A stretch of DNA of 64,000 nucleotides from Planctomycetaceae bacterium (lineage in GTDB: Bacteria; Planctomycetota; Planctomycetia; Pirellulales; PNKZ01): contig JAEUIN010000197.1 in assembly GCA_016793115.1 (NCBI GenBank), forward strand, positions 1 through 64,000, read 5' to 3'. Both the position numbers and the translations under genes were made by a program. How positions within the stretch are numbered: the stretch's first letter is position 1; every line of letters starts with the position of its first letter. A model generated the notes under the pieces. The model worked only from the letters and a program-made list of their open reading frames with translations, did not search any database and was not told where the DNA came from. Below are positions 57,645 to 64,000 of this stretch, one piece after another.

Positions 57645-58142
57645 TCAGTTTGCCGCCTGCCGACTGCGCTTCGCCGCAGCCGCTTCGGCTTCGCGCAAGC
57701 GAATCGCCTGCTGTCGGTAGCGTTCGTGGGTTTCCAAATTGAAATGGTCGTGATTGTCCAGTCCGGCCAGCCCTCGATACTGAGCGTCGCAGCGGTAGCA
57801 GTTCAGGCAATTCGGTACGGCGAAGAACAGCAGCACGTCGATCAAGGCCGTGGCGAACAGCACGCCGAACGTCCAGTAGGGCAAATAAAGGTACCAAGTC
57901 ACGCAACTCACGGCGAACCCGAGCACGACGATCGAGACGCCGAGCCGTTGCGAAAAGTCTTTCCGAATGAACAACTCTTCGCTCGGGCAGACCAAGCATC
58001 GCTCCAGCCGACCGTCGTGAAAGGCCCCGGCCGGCACGCTCAACGTGCCGCCGCACGCCGGGCAGGCGATCGCAGCCGCCCCCTCGGGCACCTCGACCCG
58101 CACCGACTGCTCGCAACGTGGGCAAGCGAAAGCGACGTTCAT
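57645..58142 (-). CDS. Hypothetical membrane protein with zinc-ribbon cysteines
   Basis: A 165-residue protein that begins with two CxxC pairs (ACPRCEQSVRVEV, ACPACGGTLSVP), a zinc-ribbon-like pattern, then a third pair CLVCPSEE, one or two transmembrane helices (SIVVLGFAVSCVTWYLYL and TFGVLFATALIDVLLFF) and a CLNCYRCDAQYRG stretch near the end, followed by a charged helix. I do not recognise the family. The repeated CxxC sites suggest metal binding in the cytoplasm. It lies 64 bp before the next membrane-protein gene on the minus strand, but the two look unrelated. Confidence 0.6.
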   Translation of the reverse strand: MNVAFACPRCEQSVRVEVPEGAAAIACPACGGTLSVPAGAFHDGRLERCLVCPSEELFIRKDFSQRLGVSIVVLGFAVSCVTWYLYLPYWTFGVLFATALIDVLLFFAVPNCLNCYRCDAQYRGLAGLDNHDHFNLETHERYRQQAIRLREAEAAAAKRSRQAAN

Positions 58143-58205
58143 GATGGAATGTGGCGTAGGCCGAAAAATGCTGAAACCGCTATTCTCGTTTCCGCCGCCG
58201 GCCTT

Positions 58206-59033
58206 TCATAGGGGGTACGCTCGCCCCGCCGAAAGCAATTGACCGACCAACTCGCCGAGAAACGTCGTTATCACGGCGACGTAGAGCATGCCCGTCGCGG
58301 CCTGCGTGTTCGGAATCTTCAACGTCGAGTACGTCATCACCACCAGCGCGGCCGTGCCGGCCATCCCGGCGAGCCACCGCAAGGCGAGCATGATCCGCTC
58401 GGCGTCTTCCAGCGGTGCGCCGCTCGCCCATTGCCCCCATAGGCCGAGCGCCGAGACCACGGTTCGCAACAGCACGGCCGCCCCCAACAGCAGCGTCAAT
58501 CGCATCAACGGGCCGATTTGCATGCCCGGCGCGTTGAGATACCAGTGTCCCAAGAGCATCGCCGCCATCGTCACGCCGAGCAGCAAGCCCGACACGACGG
58601 CGTCGGCGTAGGCGAGCCCGCGCGCGAGCGGCGCGGCGCTCGCCGGAAACACCGTCGTGGCCGTGCCGATGAGCGAAAACGCCGCGATCAACACGAGTCC
58701 GCCGATTCCGGCCGCCGGCTTTTCATACAACCAGCACGCCGCACAGAAGTAGCTGAGCACGGCGGCGATCACGGCCGGCCACATTCGCAGCACGACGACT
58801 TCCTCGCCGACGATCACCCCGCCCGCCGACTCCGCGGCGCTCGGCGTCGCAACGCTCGGCACCGTGAACGGCCCACCGAACCCTACGGCCAGCGCCGCCA
58901 ATAAGCTCATGCCGAGGAGCACATAGCAGTTGTTGCGGTAATATCCGCTCGTCACTCGCCGCGGCGATGTCGCGGCCATGGCCAGCGCCATGCCGAACGT
59001 GAGCCGATAGAGAAATTGAGCGAGGAGCAGCAT
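58206..59033 (-). CDS. Hypothetical multi-pass membrane protein
   Basis: A 275-residue protein, ATG 59033 with an AG-rich ribosome-binding region before it; upstream open frame is not protein-like. It has about seven or eight transmembrane helices (for example NNCYVLLGMSLLAALAVGF, AVIAAVLSYFCAACWLY, LIAAFSLIGTATTVF, VSGLLLGVTMAAMLLGHW, LLLGAAVLLRTVVSALGL and MLYVAVITTFLGELVGQLL) and short loops. An HWYLNAPGMQIGPL segment stands out. I do not recognise the family. Neighbours on the minus strand are the zinc-ribbon protein and folE; no function can be inferred. Confidence 0.6.
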   Translation of the reverse strand: MLLLAQFLYRLTFGMALAMAATSPRRVTSGYYRNNCYVLLGMSLLAALAVGFGGPFTVPSVATPSAAESAGGVIVGEEVVVLRMWPAVIAAVLSYFCAACWLYEKPAAGIGGLVLIAAFSLIGTATTVFPASAAPLARGLAYADAVVSGLLLGVTMAAMLLGHWYLNAPGMQIGPLMRLTLLLGAAVLLRTVVSALGLWGQWASGAPLEDAERIMLALRWLAGMAGTAALVVMTYSTLKIPNTQAATGMLYVAVITTFLGELVGQLLSAGRAYPL

Positions 59034-59140
59034 CGTGGGGAGTTCTTCGTTTTGGGCTTCTGGTTTTTGGCGAAAGCGATCGCGAACGGAAGGCCCCGTA
59101 GGCCACTCGAAACTCAAACCGAAAAACCGTCGCCCGGCCG

Positions 59141-59809
59141 CTACTTCCCGTAGATCAGCGTCATGATTTCCGAGCGGCTGGAAAGGTGCGAGCGGAAGAT
59201 GCCGCGCATCGCCGACGTCACGCACAGGCTCCCCGGCTTGCGGATGCCGCGCATCGTCATACACGAATGACTCGCCTCGACCACGACCGCCACCCCCTTC
59301 GGGTTCAACTCCTCGACCATCAGGTCGGCGATCGTTTCCGTCATCCGCTCCTGCACCTGCGGGCGCTTCGAAACGACCTCGACGACCCGCGCGAGCTTGC
59401 TCAGTCCGAGCACCTTGCCGCCGGGGATGTAGCCGATGTGGGCCTTCCCCAAAAACGGCAGCAGGTGATGTTCGCACATGCTGTTGAACGAGATGTCTTT
59501 CACCAGCACGACCTCGTCGTACTTCTCGGTGAAAACCTTCTGCAGGTGGATGCGCGGGTCTTCATGCAACCCGCGAAACATTTCGGCGTACATCCGCGCC
59601 ACGCGGGCCGGAGTCTCCAGCAGGCCTTCGCGCTGCGGGTCTTCGCCGACCGCGGCCAAGATTTCGCGGACGGCGTTTTCGATTCGCTTCAAATCGACGT
59701 TGGCCGGCAGCGGCGCATCGCCCGGCTTCGGCACATAGCCGCCGCCGTCGCGGATCTCGCAATCATCCCCTTCACACGACCCGCCGAATTGAGCCCCGTC
59801 CGCCATCAT
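59141..59809 (-). CDS. folE: GTP cyclohydrolase I
   Basis: A 222-residue enzyme converting GTP to dihydroneopterin triphosphate, first step of folate synthesis. The zinc ligands lie in [10 protein letters not shown] (Cys and His) and [10 protein letters not shown], and [17 protein letters not shown] with the catalytic His/Cys region is intact. The first 30 residues are variable and include [12 protein letters not shown]. Start at ATG 59809 or the next codon, with AGGG upstream. It stands divergent from moaE, another pathway that begins with GTP. The gene is otherwise alone. Confidence 0.95.
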   Translation of the reverse strand: MMADGAQFGGSCEGDDCEIRDGGGYVPKPGDAPLPANVDLKRIENAVREILAAVGEDPQREGLLETPARVARMYAEMFRGLHEDPRIHLQKVFTEKYDEVVLVKDISFNSMCEHHLLPFLGKAHIGYIPGGKVLGLSKLARVVEVVSKRPQVQERMTETIADLMVEELNPKGVAVVVEASHSCMTMRGIRKPGSLCVTSAMRGIFRSHLSSRSEIMTLIYGK

Positions 59810-59997
59810 GCCCGCCCTAAAAAACACCGTGAATCAAGCGACAAACAACTAAGTCTAGGCGGGCAACCGAGGGGCTTCAAGAAGAACGAAGAATCACCAC
59901 GTCGCGTCGACGCCGTCCGCCGCATTAACCGCCGCTTTAGGATCTTGGTGCGTCGCGCCGCTCCCCAGACGGCGGCGTTAAGTGATACAATGGCCGC

Positions 59998-60477
59998 ATG
60001 ATCTCGCTCACGCGCGCCGCAATCGATTCGCAGGCCTTGCTCGACCGTGTCACCGTGCCGGCCGCCGGGGCGGTCGTCTTGTTTCTCGGCACCGTGCGCG
60101 AACTCACCGGCGATCGCCGGACCTTGGCTCTCGACTATGAGGGCTACCCGGAAATGGCCGAAAAGAAGCTGCTCGAGTTGGAAGCCGAGGCCCGCCGGCG
60201 TTGGCCGCTTTGCGAAGTCGCGCTGGTGCATCGCTTGGGCCGGCTGGAGCTGACGGAAGCGAGCGTCGCCGTGGCCGTGAGCTCGCCGCATCGCGGCGCG
60301 GCGTTCGAAGCCGGCCGCTGGCTTATCGACACGCTCAAGGAAGTCGTGCCCATTTGGAAGCAAGAGCACTGGGCCGACGGTACGACCGAGTGGGTGCATC
60401 CGGGAATGAACGGGGACCCTAATGCCGGGCATGCGGAGCGCGAGTCGTTCCGCGCTTCCGCCGGAGGTGCCCCATGA
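59998..60477 (+). CDS. moaE: Molybdopterin synthase large subunit MoaE
   Basis: A 159-residue protein. Conserved segments: GAVVLFLGTVREL, GYPEMAEKKLLELEAEARRRWPLCEVALVHRLGRLELTEASVAVAVSSPHR (cited in parts) and DTLKEVVPIWKQE, where the active-site Lys is. MoaE with MoaD converts cyclic pyranopterin monophosphate to molybdopterin. The C-terminal 25 residues are variable. The stop overlaps the moaA start (ATGA). It opens a plus-strand operon moaE-moaA-cysteine desulfurase and lies divergent from folE with 190 bp between starts. Confidence 0.93.
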   Translation: MISLTRAAIDSQALLDRVTVPAAGAVVLFLGTVRELTGDRRTLALDYEGYPEMAEKKLLELEAEARRRWPLCEVALVHRLGRLELTEASVAVAVSSPHRGAAFEAGRWLIDTLKEVVPIWKQEHWADGTTEWVHPGMNGDPNAGHAERESFRASAGGAP

Positions 60478-61457
60478 TCGATACCTTCGGGCGGATTCAC
60501 ACCGATTTGCGGATCAGCGTCACGGATCGCTGCAACATTCGCTGCTTTTATTGCATGCCGAACGAGAATATTCGCTTTCGGCCGCGCGAAGAGCTGCTCA
60601 CGTTCGAAGAGATCGAGCGGTTCGTCCGCGTCGCCGCCGGGCTGGGCGTGACGAAGCTGCGGCTGACCGGCGGCGAACCTTTGGTGCGGCGCGATTTGCC
60701 GCGGCTTGTCGCCAAGCTGGCCGCCGTACCGGGCATCGACGACATCGCCCTCACGACCAACGGCATTTTGCTCGCCGAGCAAGCGGCGGAGTTGCGCGCC
60801 GCAGGGCTGAAACGGTTGAACATTAGCCTCGATGCGCTCGACGATGAGCTGTTTCGGCAAATCGCACGCCGCGACGGGCTCGACCGCGTGCTGGCCGGCA
60901 TCGCCGAGGCCCGGCGCGTCGGCTTCGACAAGATCAAGCTCAACGCCGTGGCGATTCGCGGGCTCACGGAATCGCAGGTCGTGCCGCTCGGCCGCTTCGC
61001 GCGGGAGCGCGGGCTCGAATTGCGGTTCATCGAATACATGCCGCTCGACGCCGAAGGACGTTGGAGCGACGAACAAGTCTTAAGCGGCGAAACGGTGCTG
61101 CGGCTTTTGACCGAGGAATTCGGCGCGCTCGAGCCGATCGAGCCGAGCCACGCGGGGCAACCGGCGAGCGATTTCCGCTTCGTCGACGGCGGCGGCACGG
61201 TCGGCTTCATCAACCCGGTGACGGAGCCGTTTTGCGAAGCCTGCAATCGGCTGCGGCTCACCGCGGAAGGGCAGGTTCGCAATTGCCTCTTTTCGCTCGA
61301 AGAATGGGACGCGCGAGCCTTGCTGCGCGGCGCCGCCGGCGACGAACAATTGGCCGCGCTACTGCGTGACTGCGTCCGCGCCAAGCGAGCCGGCCACGGC
61401 ATCAACGCCGCCGATTTCCAGCGGCCGCAGCGGGCCATGTTCCAAATCGGCGGGTAA
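60474..61457 (+). CDS. moaA: GTP 3',8-cyclase MoaA (radical SAM)
   Basis: A 327-residue radical-SAM enzyme that makes the pyranopterin precursor from GTP. The first cluster motif CX3CX2C is CNIRCFYC (Cys20, 24, 27), followed by TGGEPLVRRDL; the second cluster cysteines are in FCEACNRLRLTAEGQVRNCLF, and the protein ends in the conserved Gly-Gly (FQIGG). Start overlaps moaE. The 5-bp gap to the cysteine desulfurase means one transcript. moaC (needed for the same step) is not in the window. Confidence 0.95.
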   Translation: MIDTFGRIHTDLRISVTDRCNIRCFYCMPNENIRFRPREELLTFEEIERFVRVAAGLGVTKLRLTGGEPLVRRDLPRLVAKLAAVPGIDDIALTTNGILLAEQAAELRAAGLKRLNISLDALDDELFRQIARRDGLDRVLAGIAEARRVGFDKIKLNAVAIRGLTESQVVPLGRFARERGLELRFIEYMPLDAEGRWSDEQVLSGETVLRLLTEEFGALEPIEPSHAGQPASDFRFVDGGGTVGFINPVTEPFCEACNRLRLTAEGQVRNCLFSLEEWDARALLRGAAGDEQLAALLRDCVRAKRAGHGINAADFQRPQRAMFQIGG

Positions 61458-61462
61458 GGCTC

Positions 61463-62623
61463 TTGAAACGCATCTATCTCGACAACGCGGCCACAAGCTG
61501 GCCGAAGCCTGCGGAAGTTTACGACGCCGTCGATCGTTGGCAGCGCGAGAACGGCGCGCCGTCCGGGCGCGGGGCCTACGATAGCGCCGCGGCGACCGAC
61601 AAGCTCGTGCTCGACGCGCGGCGGGCCGTCGCTCAATTGCTCGGTGCGAGCGAACCGAACCGCATCGTCTTTACGCTCAACGGCACCGACGCGCTGCACT
61701 TGGCGATTCAGGGGCTCATCAAGCCGGGCGATCATGTCGTGACGACCGTGGTCGAGCACAACTCCGTGTTGCGGCCGCTGCGACAGCTGGCCGACGGTCG
61801 CGGCGTGGCCGTCGCACACGTCGGCTGCGACGCCGAAGGAATCGTTTCGGCCGAAAAGGTGATCGCCGCGCTGAATTCGAAAACCAAGTTCGTCGTCGTC
61901 GCGCACGCCTCGAACGTGACCGGGGCCTTGCAGCCTATATCTGAAATCGGCGCCGAACTGCAAAAGCGCGGCGTCACGTTCGTCGTCGACGCCGCGCAAA
62001 CGCTCGGCGAAATTCCCCTTTCGGTCGACGAACTCCACTGCGACTTGCTCACCGCCCCCGGCCATAAAGGACTGCTTGGGCCGCTCGGCACCGGCGTCTT
62101 GTACGTTCGTCCGGGAGTGGAAGAGCGGATGATGAGCATTCGCACCGGAGGCACCGGCACCGAGAGCTCTTCGCTCAAGGCGCCGACGCAAATGCCGGTG
62201 AAGTTCGAAGCGGGCAACTTGAACGTGCCGGGAATCGTGGGACTTGGGGCCGGAGTTCGCTGGCTGGCGGAGCGCGGAGTCGCCGCGTTGCGAGAGCAGG
62301 CGATCAGGCAAACGGAGCGGCTACTCGACGGCCTCGTCGGATTGAAGGGCTTGCGCATCGTCGGACCGCAGGGTGCGCAAAGGCGCGTGGGGATGGTGAG
62401 CCTTGTCGTCGAGGGCTATGATCCTCAAGAAGCGGCGGCCGTGCTGGCCACGAGCTACGGAATCGAAACTCGCGCCGGCTTGCACTGCGCTCCGCTGATG
62501 CACAAAGCGCTCGGCACCGCGGACGCGGGCGGCACGCTGCGGCTCAGCCTAGGGCCGCTGACGACCGATGCGGAAATCGACGCGGCGCTCGGCGCCCTGC
62601 GAGATTTAGTCGCGGCGACTTAG
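61463..62623 (+). CDS. Cysteine desulfurase (class V aminotransferase family)
   Basis: A 386-residue PLP enzyme. IYLDNAATSWPKP at the start, ASNVTGALQPISEIG, and VVDAAQTLGEIPL precede the PLP Lys202 in APGHKGLLGPLG; the catalytic Cys342 is in RAGLHCAPLMH. It releases sulfur from cysteine as a persulfide. It starts with TTG 5 bp after moaA, so it is translated with the moa genes; an obvious reading is that it supplies sulfur to MoaD, but it could also serve Fe-S assembly or be a general enzyme. The sequence type is nearer the SufS/Csd branch than IscS. Confidence 0.88.
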   Translation: MKRIYLDNAATSWPKPAEVYDAVDRWQRENGAPSGRGAYDSAAATDKLVLDARRAVAQLLGASEPNRIVFTLNGTDALHLAIQGLIKPGDHVVTTVVEHNSVLRPLRQLADGRGVAVAHVGCDAEGIVSAEKVIAALNSKTKFVVVAHASNVTGALQPISEIGAELQKRGVTFVVDAAQTLGEIPLSVDELHCDLLTAPGHKGLLGPLGTGVLYVRPGVEERMMSIRTGGTGTESSSLKAPTQMPVKFEAGNLNVPGIVGLGAGVRWLAERGVAALREQAIRQTERLLDGLVGLKGLRIVGPQGAQRRVGMVSLVVEGYDPQEAAAVLATSYGIETRAGLHCAPLMHKALGTADAGGTLRLSLGPLTTDAEIDAALGALRDLVAAT

Positions 62624-62678
62624 CGACGTCGCCGACCGACGCAAACAACCATTTTTGGAGCAAGGGAGAGTCCAATCG

Positions 62679-63095
62679 ATGGCCGGTGCACCGTGGTACA
62701 AGGACGGACTTCGCTTCGAATGCACACAGTGCGGCGACTGTTGCACGGGCGCTCCCGGTTTCGTGTGGGTCAACCAAGAAGAGATCGAAACGTTTGCCAA
62801 GGCTCTCAAGATGGAGCCCGACGCCTTCGAGAAGAAGTATGTGCGCAAAATCGGGATGCGCAAGAGTTTAGTGGAGTATCCCAACGGCGATTGCGTGTTT
62901 TTCGACACGGAGAAACGCAACTGCATGTACTACGACGCCCGGCCGCGGCAATGTCGCACTTGGCCGTGGTGGAACTCCAATTTGAAGTCGGAAGAGGCCT
63001 GGGAAGAAACGCGCGAGGCCTGTCCCGGTTGCGGCAAAGGAAAGCTGCATACGTTTGAAAAAATCGAAGCGGATCGGTCGGTGATCCGGATCTAA
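62679..63095 (+). CDS. YkgJ-family cysteine cluster protein
   Basis: A 138-residue protein with a CxxCGxCC cluster (FECTQCGDCCTGAPGFV) near residue 17 and further cysteines in NCMYYDARPRQCRTWPWW and EACPGCGKGK. YkgJ/UPF0153 proteins are thought to bind zinc or an Fe-S cluster. ATG at 62679 preceded by a good AGGGAG site; a TTG 8 codons upstream is also in frame but has no site. It follows the cysteine desulfurase by 55 bp and may be in the same operon, but the gap is larger than inside the moa cluster. Function not known. Confidence 0.82.
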   Translation: MAGAPWYKDGLRFECTQCGDCCTGAPGFVWVNQEEIETFAKALKMEPDAFEKKYVRKIGMRKSLVEYPNGDCVFFDTEKRNCMYYDARPRQCRTWPWWNSNLKSEEAWEETREACPGCGKGKLHTFEKIEADRSVIRI

Positions 63096-63641
63096 GCGGC
63101 CGCGGTCTCGCTATTCCCCGCCCGCCGCAGGTTTCTCCGAACGCCGCAAAGGGCTTTCCCGACACGACTTCACCCCATGCGCGCACTCGTGCGCCGGCAG
63201 TCCTTCTATACGGGCTGTGACTTTTTTGCGGATTGAGTGGAGTTTGCGGCCGCCGTTTGTCGATGACAATGCCGCGCCGATATCAGATTCGCATTCGGCC
63301 GGTCTCGACGTTCGCTGACGATCGTAGGGATTGGCCTAACGCTCAAACTGGTAAAGGTTTACGGTGATTCCTGTGGCCCGGGGGGCAGGCGAATCGCCTT
63401 AAGTTCTTTGACAATTGATGCTTAGCTCCGATCGAAATGCCCGAATAAGGCGGCGTTTACGACTCCTGCTCGCGACCTAACTGGTTGTTCGCAGAAGCCG
63501 GGAATCGCTGAATCGCCTTGACACTAATGCTTACGGCATCTACACTTGGAGCGTGACTTGTCGATTACGGCGACGTCCTGCGAAGGATCACTTTCGTCGC
63601 CGTAGCGTACCGCTTGTCGGTAACATGCCTGGAGTCATGCT
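63096..63641. other. Intergenic region upstream of the HU-family gene
   Basis: About 545 bp, AT-richer than the flanks in its second half. It holds a good sigma-70-type promoter at 63517-63545 (listed separately) and a similar but incomplete TTGACA site at 63408. No convincing open frame or RNA gene. Confidence 0.6.
63517..63545 (+). promoter_or_regulatory. Sigma-70-type promoter of the HU-family gene
   Basis: A perfect -35 TTGACA (63517-63522), 17-bp spacer, and -10 TACACT (63540-63545). Transcription should start near 63552, giving a 5' leader of about 90 nt before the GTG at 63642. Confidence 0.7.
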
Positions 63642-64000
63642 GTGACCAAGAAAGAAATCGTAAAGACGATCTCCGACGAGATTGGGCTGACTCAGCTCAA
63701 GACCAAAGAGATCGTTCAAAAGACGTTCGATGCGATTGTCGAGACGCTTGTGGAAGAAAAGCGGATCGAACTGCGAAATTTCGGCGTCTTCGAAGTGAAG
63801 AAGCGGGCCGCCCGCAAGGCGCGCAACCCGCGAACCGGCGACAAGGTCTACGTACCTGAAAAGTACGTCGTAACCTTTAAGCCGGGCAAGGAGATGGAAG
63901 AAAAGGTTCGCGAGCTTGAGCGGCAAGCCGCCGAGCGAGCCGCCGCGGCGATGGCCGCCGAACAAGCGACCGTCGAGTCGCCGCCGGCGACCAATCCGCT
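63642..64000 (+). CDS. HU/IHF-family nucleoid DNA-binding protein, 3' end outside window
   Basis: Frame open to the right edge, so the C-terminal part is cut off. GTG start at 63642 has GGAG 7 bp upstream. The visible residues are a full HU/IHF domain: [17 protein letters not shown] at the start, [47 protein letters not shown]. Residues beyond about 95 are an Ala/Glu-rich tail ([18 protein letters not shown]), not part of ordinary HU, which probably makes this protein longer than the usual 90-100 residues. It compacts and bends DNA. Its promoter, a perfect TTGACA with a good -10, predicts strong expression. Confidence 0.9.
   Translation, partial: MTKKEIVKTISDEIGLTQLKTKEIVQKTFDAIVETLVEEKRIELRNFGVFEVKKRAARKARNPRTGDKVYVPEKYVVTFKPGKEMEEKVRELERQAAERAAAAMAAEQATVESPPATNP

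Noticed and set aside
63408..63440. Complete promoter at the first TTGACA
   Set aside because: 17-18 bp downstream there is no acceptable -10. It may be a decayed copy of the site at 63517.

Overview
The window (about 60% GC) looks like a chromosomal segment of a planctomycete, probably of the Pirellulales type. Marker families are two DUF1501 proteins, a DUF1549/DUF1553 protein with cytochrome-like cysteines, a DUF1559 pseudopilin, a YTV-repeat cysteine-rich envelope protein, Tat-exported Gfo/Idh/MocA oxidoreductase, and scattered housekeeping genes with atypical neighbours. I see no rRNA, tRNA, insertion sequence, prophage or CRISPR array. Coding density is high. The assignment to Planctomycetota is inference from gene families, not from a marker RNA.

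Layout. 1-0.9 kb: end of fliD and complete fliS. 0.9-2.1 kb (minus): LON-substrate-binding protein and DUF309 protein. 2.5-5.6 kb: a two-domain KaiC-like ATPase overlapping a hybrid histidine kinase. 5.8-7.7 kb: an exported trypsin-fold protease with TPRs and a chromo/Tudor-knot-like tail. 7.7-11.3 kb: DUF2200, nth-dcd, a AAA+ ATPase. 11.6-17.5 kb: aconitase, DUF442-type phosphatase, FG-GAP/VCBS protein, YTV protein. 17.7-20.1 kb: HerA/FtsK-like ATPase. 20.4-25.7 kb: an operon of DUF1549/DUF1553, DUF1501 and pre-peptidase-domain proteins. 25.7-30.4 kb (minus): ECF sigma factor, MFS transporter with a YhcH protein, a second DUF1501 protein, and an HTH-receiver protein. 30.4-31.4 kb is a 1-kb gap with no convincing gene. 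31.4-38.9 kb (minus): smc, a FlgI-like HEAT lipoprotein, and dnaJ/cbpA-rnpA-yidD. 39.2-43 kb: lipoprotein, nrdR, exported hypothetical, DapA-family protein. 43-47.6 kb (minus): rpoN, recR, dnaX and the SRP RNA gene. 47.7-52.6 kb: DinB-like protein, DtxR/MntR-type regulator, type II thioesterase divergent from a fatty-acid desaturase, DUF1559 pseudopilin. 52.7-59.8 kb (minus): Gfo/Idh oxidoreductase, moaD, a large FAD/Fe-S oxidase, two membrane proteins, folE. 60-63.1 kb (plus): moaE-moaA-cysteine desulfurase and a YkgJ-type cysteine-cluster protein. 63.6 kb to the end: a truncated HU/IHF-family gene with a clear sigma-70-type promoter.

How genes work together. The ffs-dnaX-recR order links protein targeting RNA, clamp loader and recombination repair as in many bacteria; dnaX carries a nine-A run at the place where a short gamma-like product would be made by slippage. 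moaE, moaA and a cysteine desulfurase are packed tightly, with moaD 5 kb away behind an FAD/Fe-S oxidase gene. KaiC-like ATPase and kinase overlap by 8 bp and probably form one signalling unit. Three secreted planctomycete proteins (20.4-25.7 kb) form one transcription unit. Several dispersed palindromic repeats sit between genes.

The most interesting items are the dnaX A9 slip site, the KaiC-kinase pair, the FlgI-like lipoprotein with HEAT repeats, the protease-TPR-Tudor-knot protein and the unexplained 1-kb gap. All identifications are from reading sequence; none was checked by database search.
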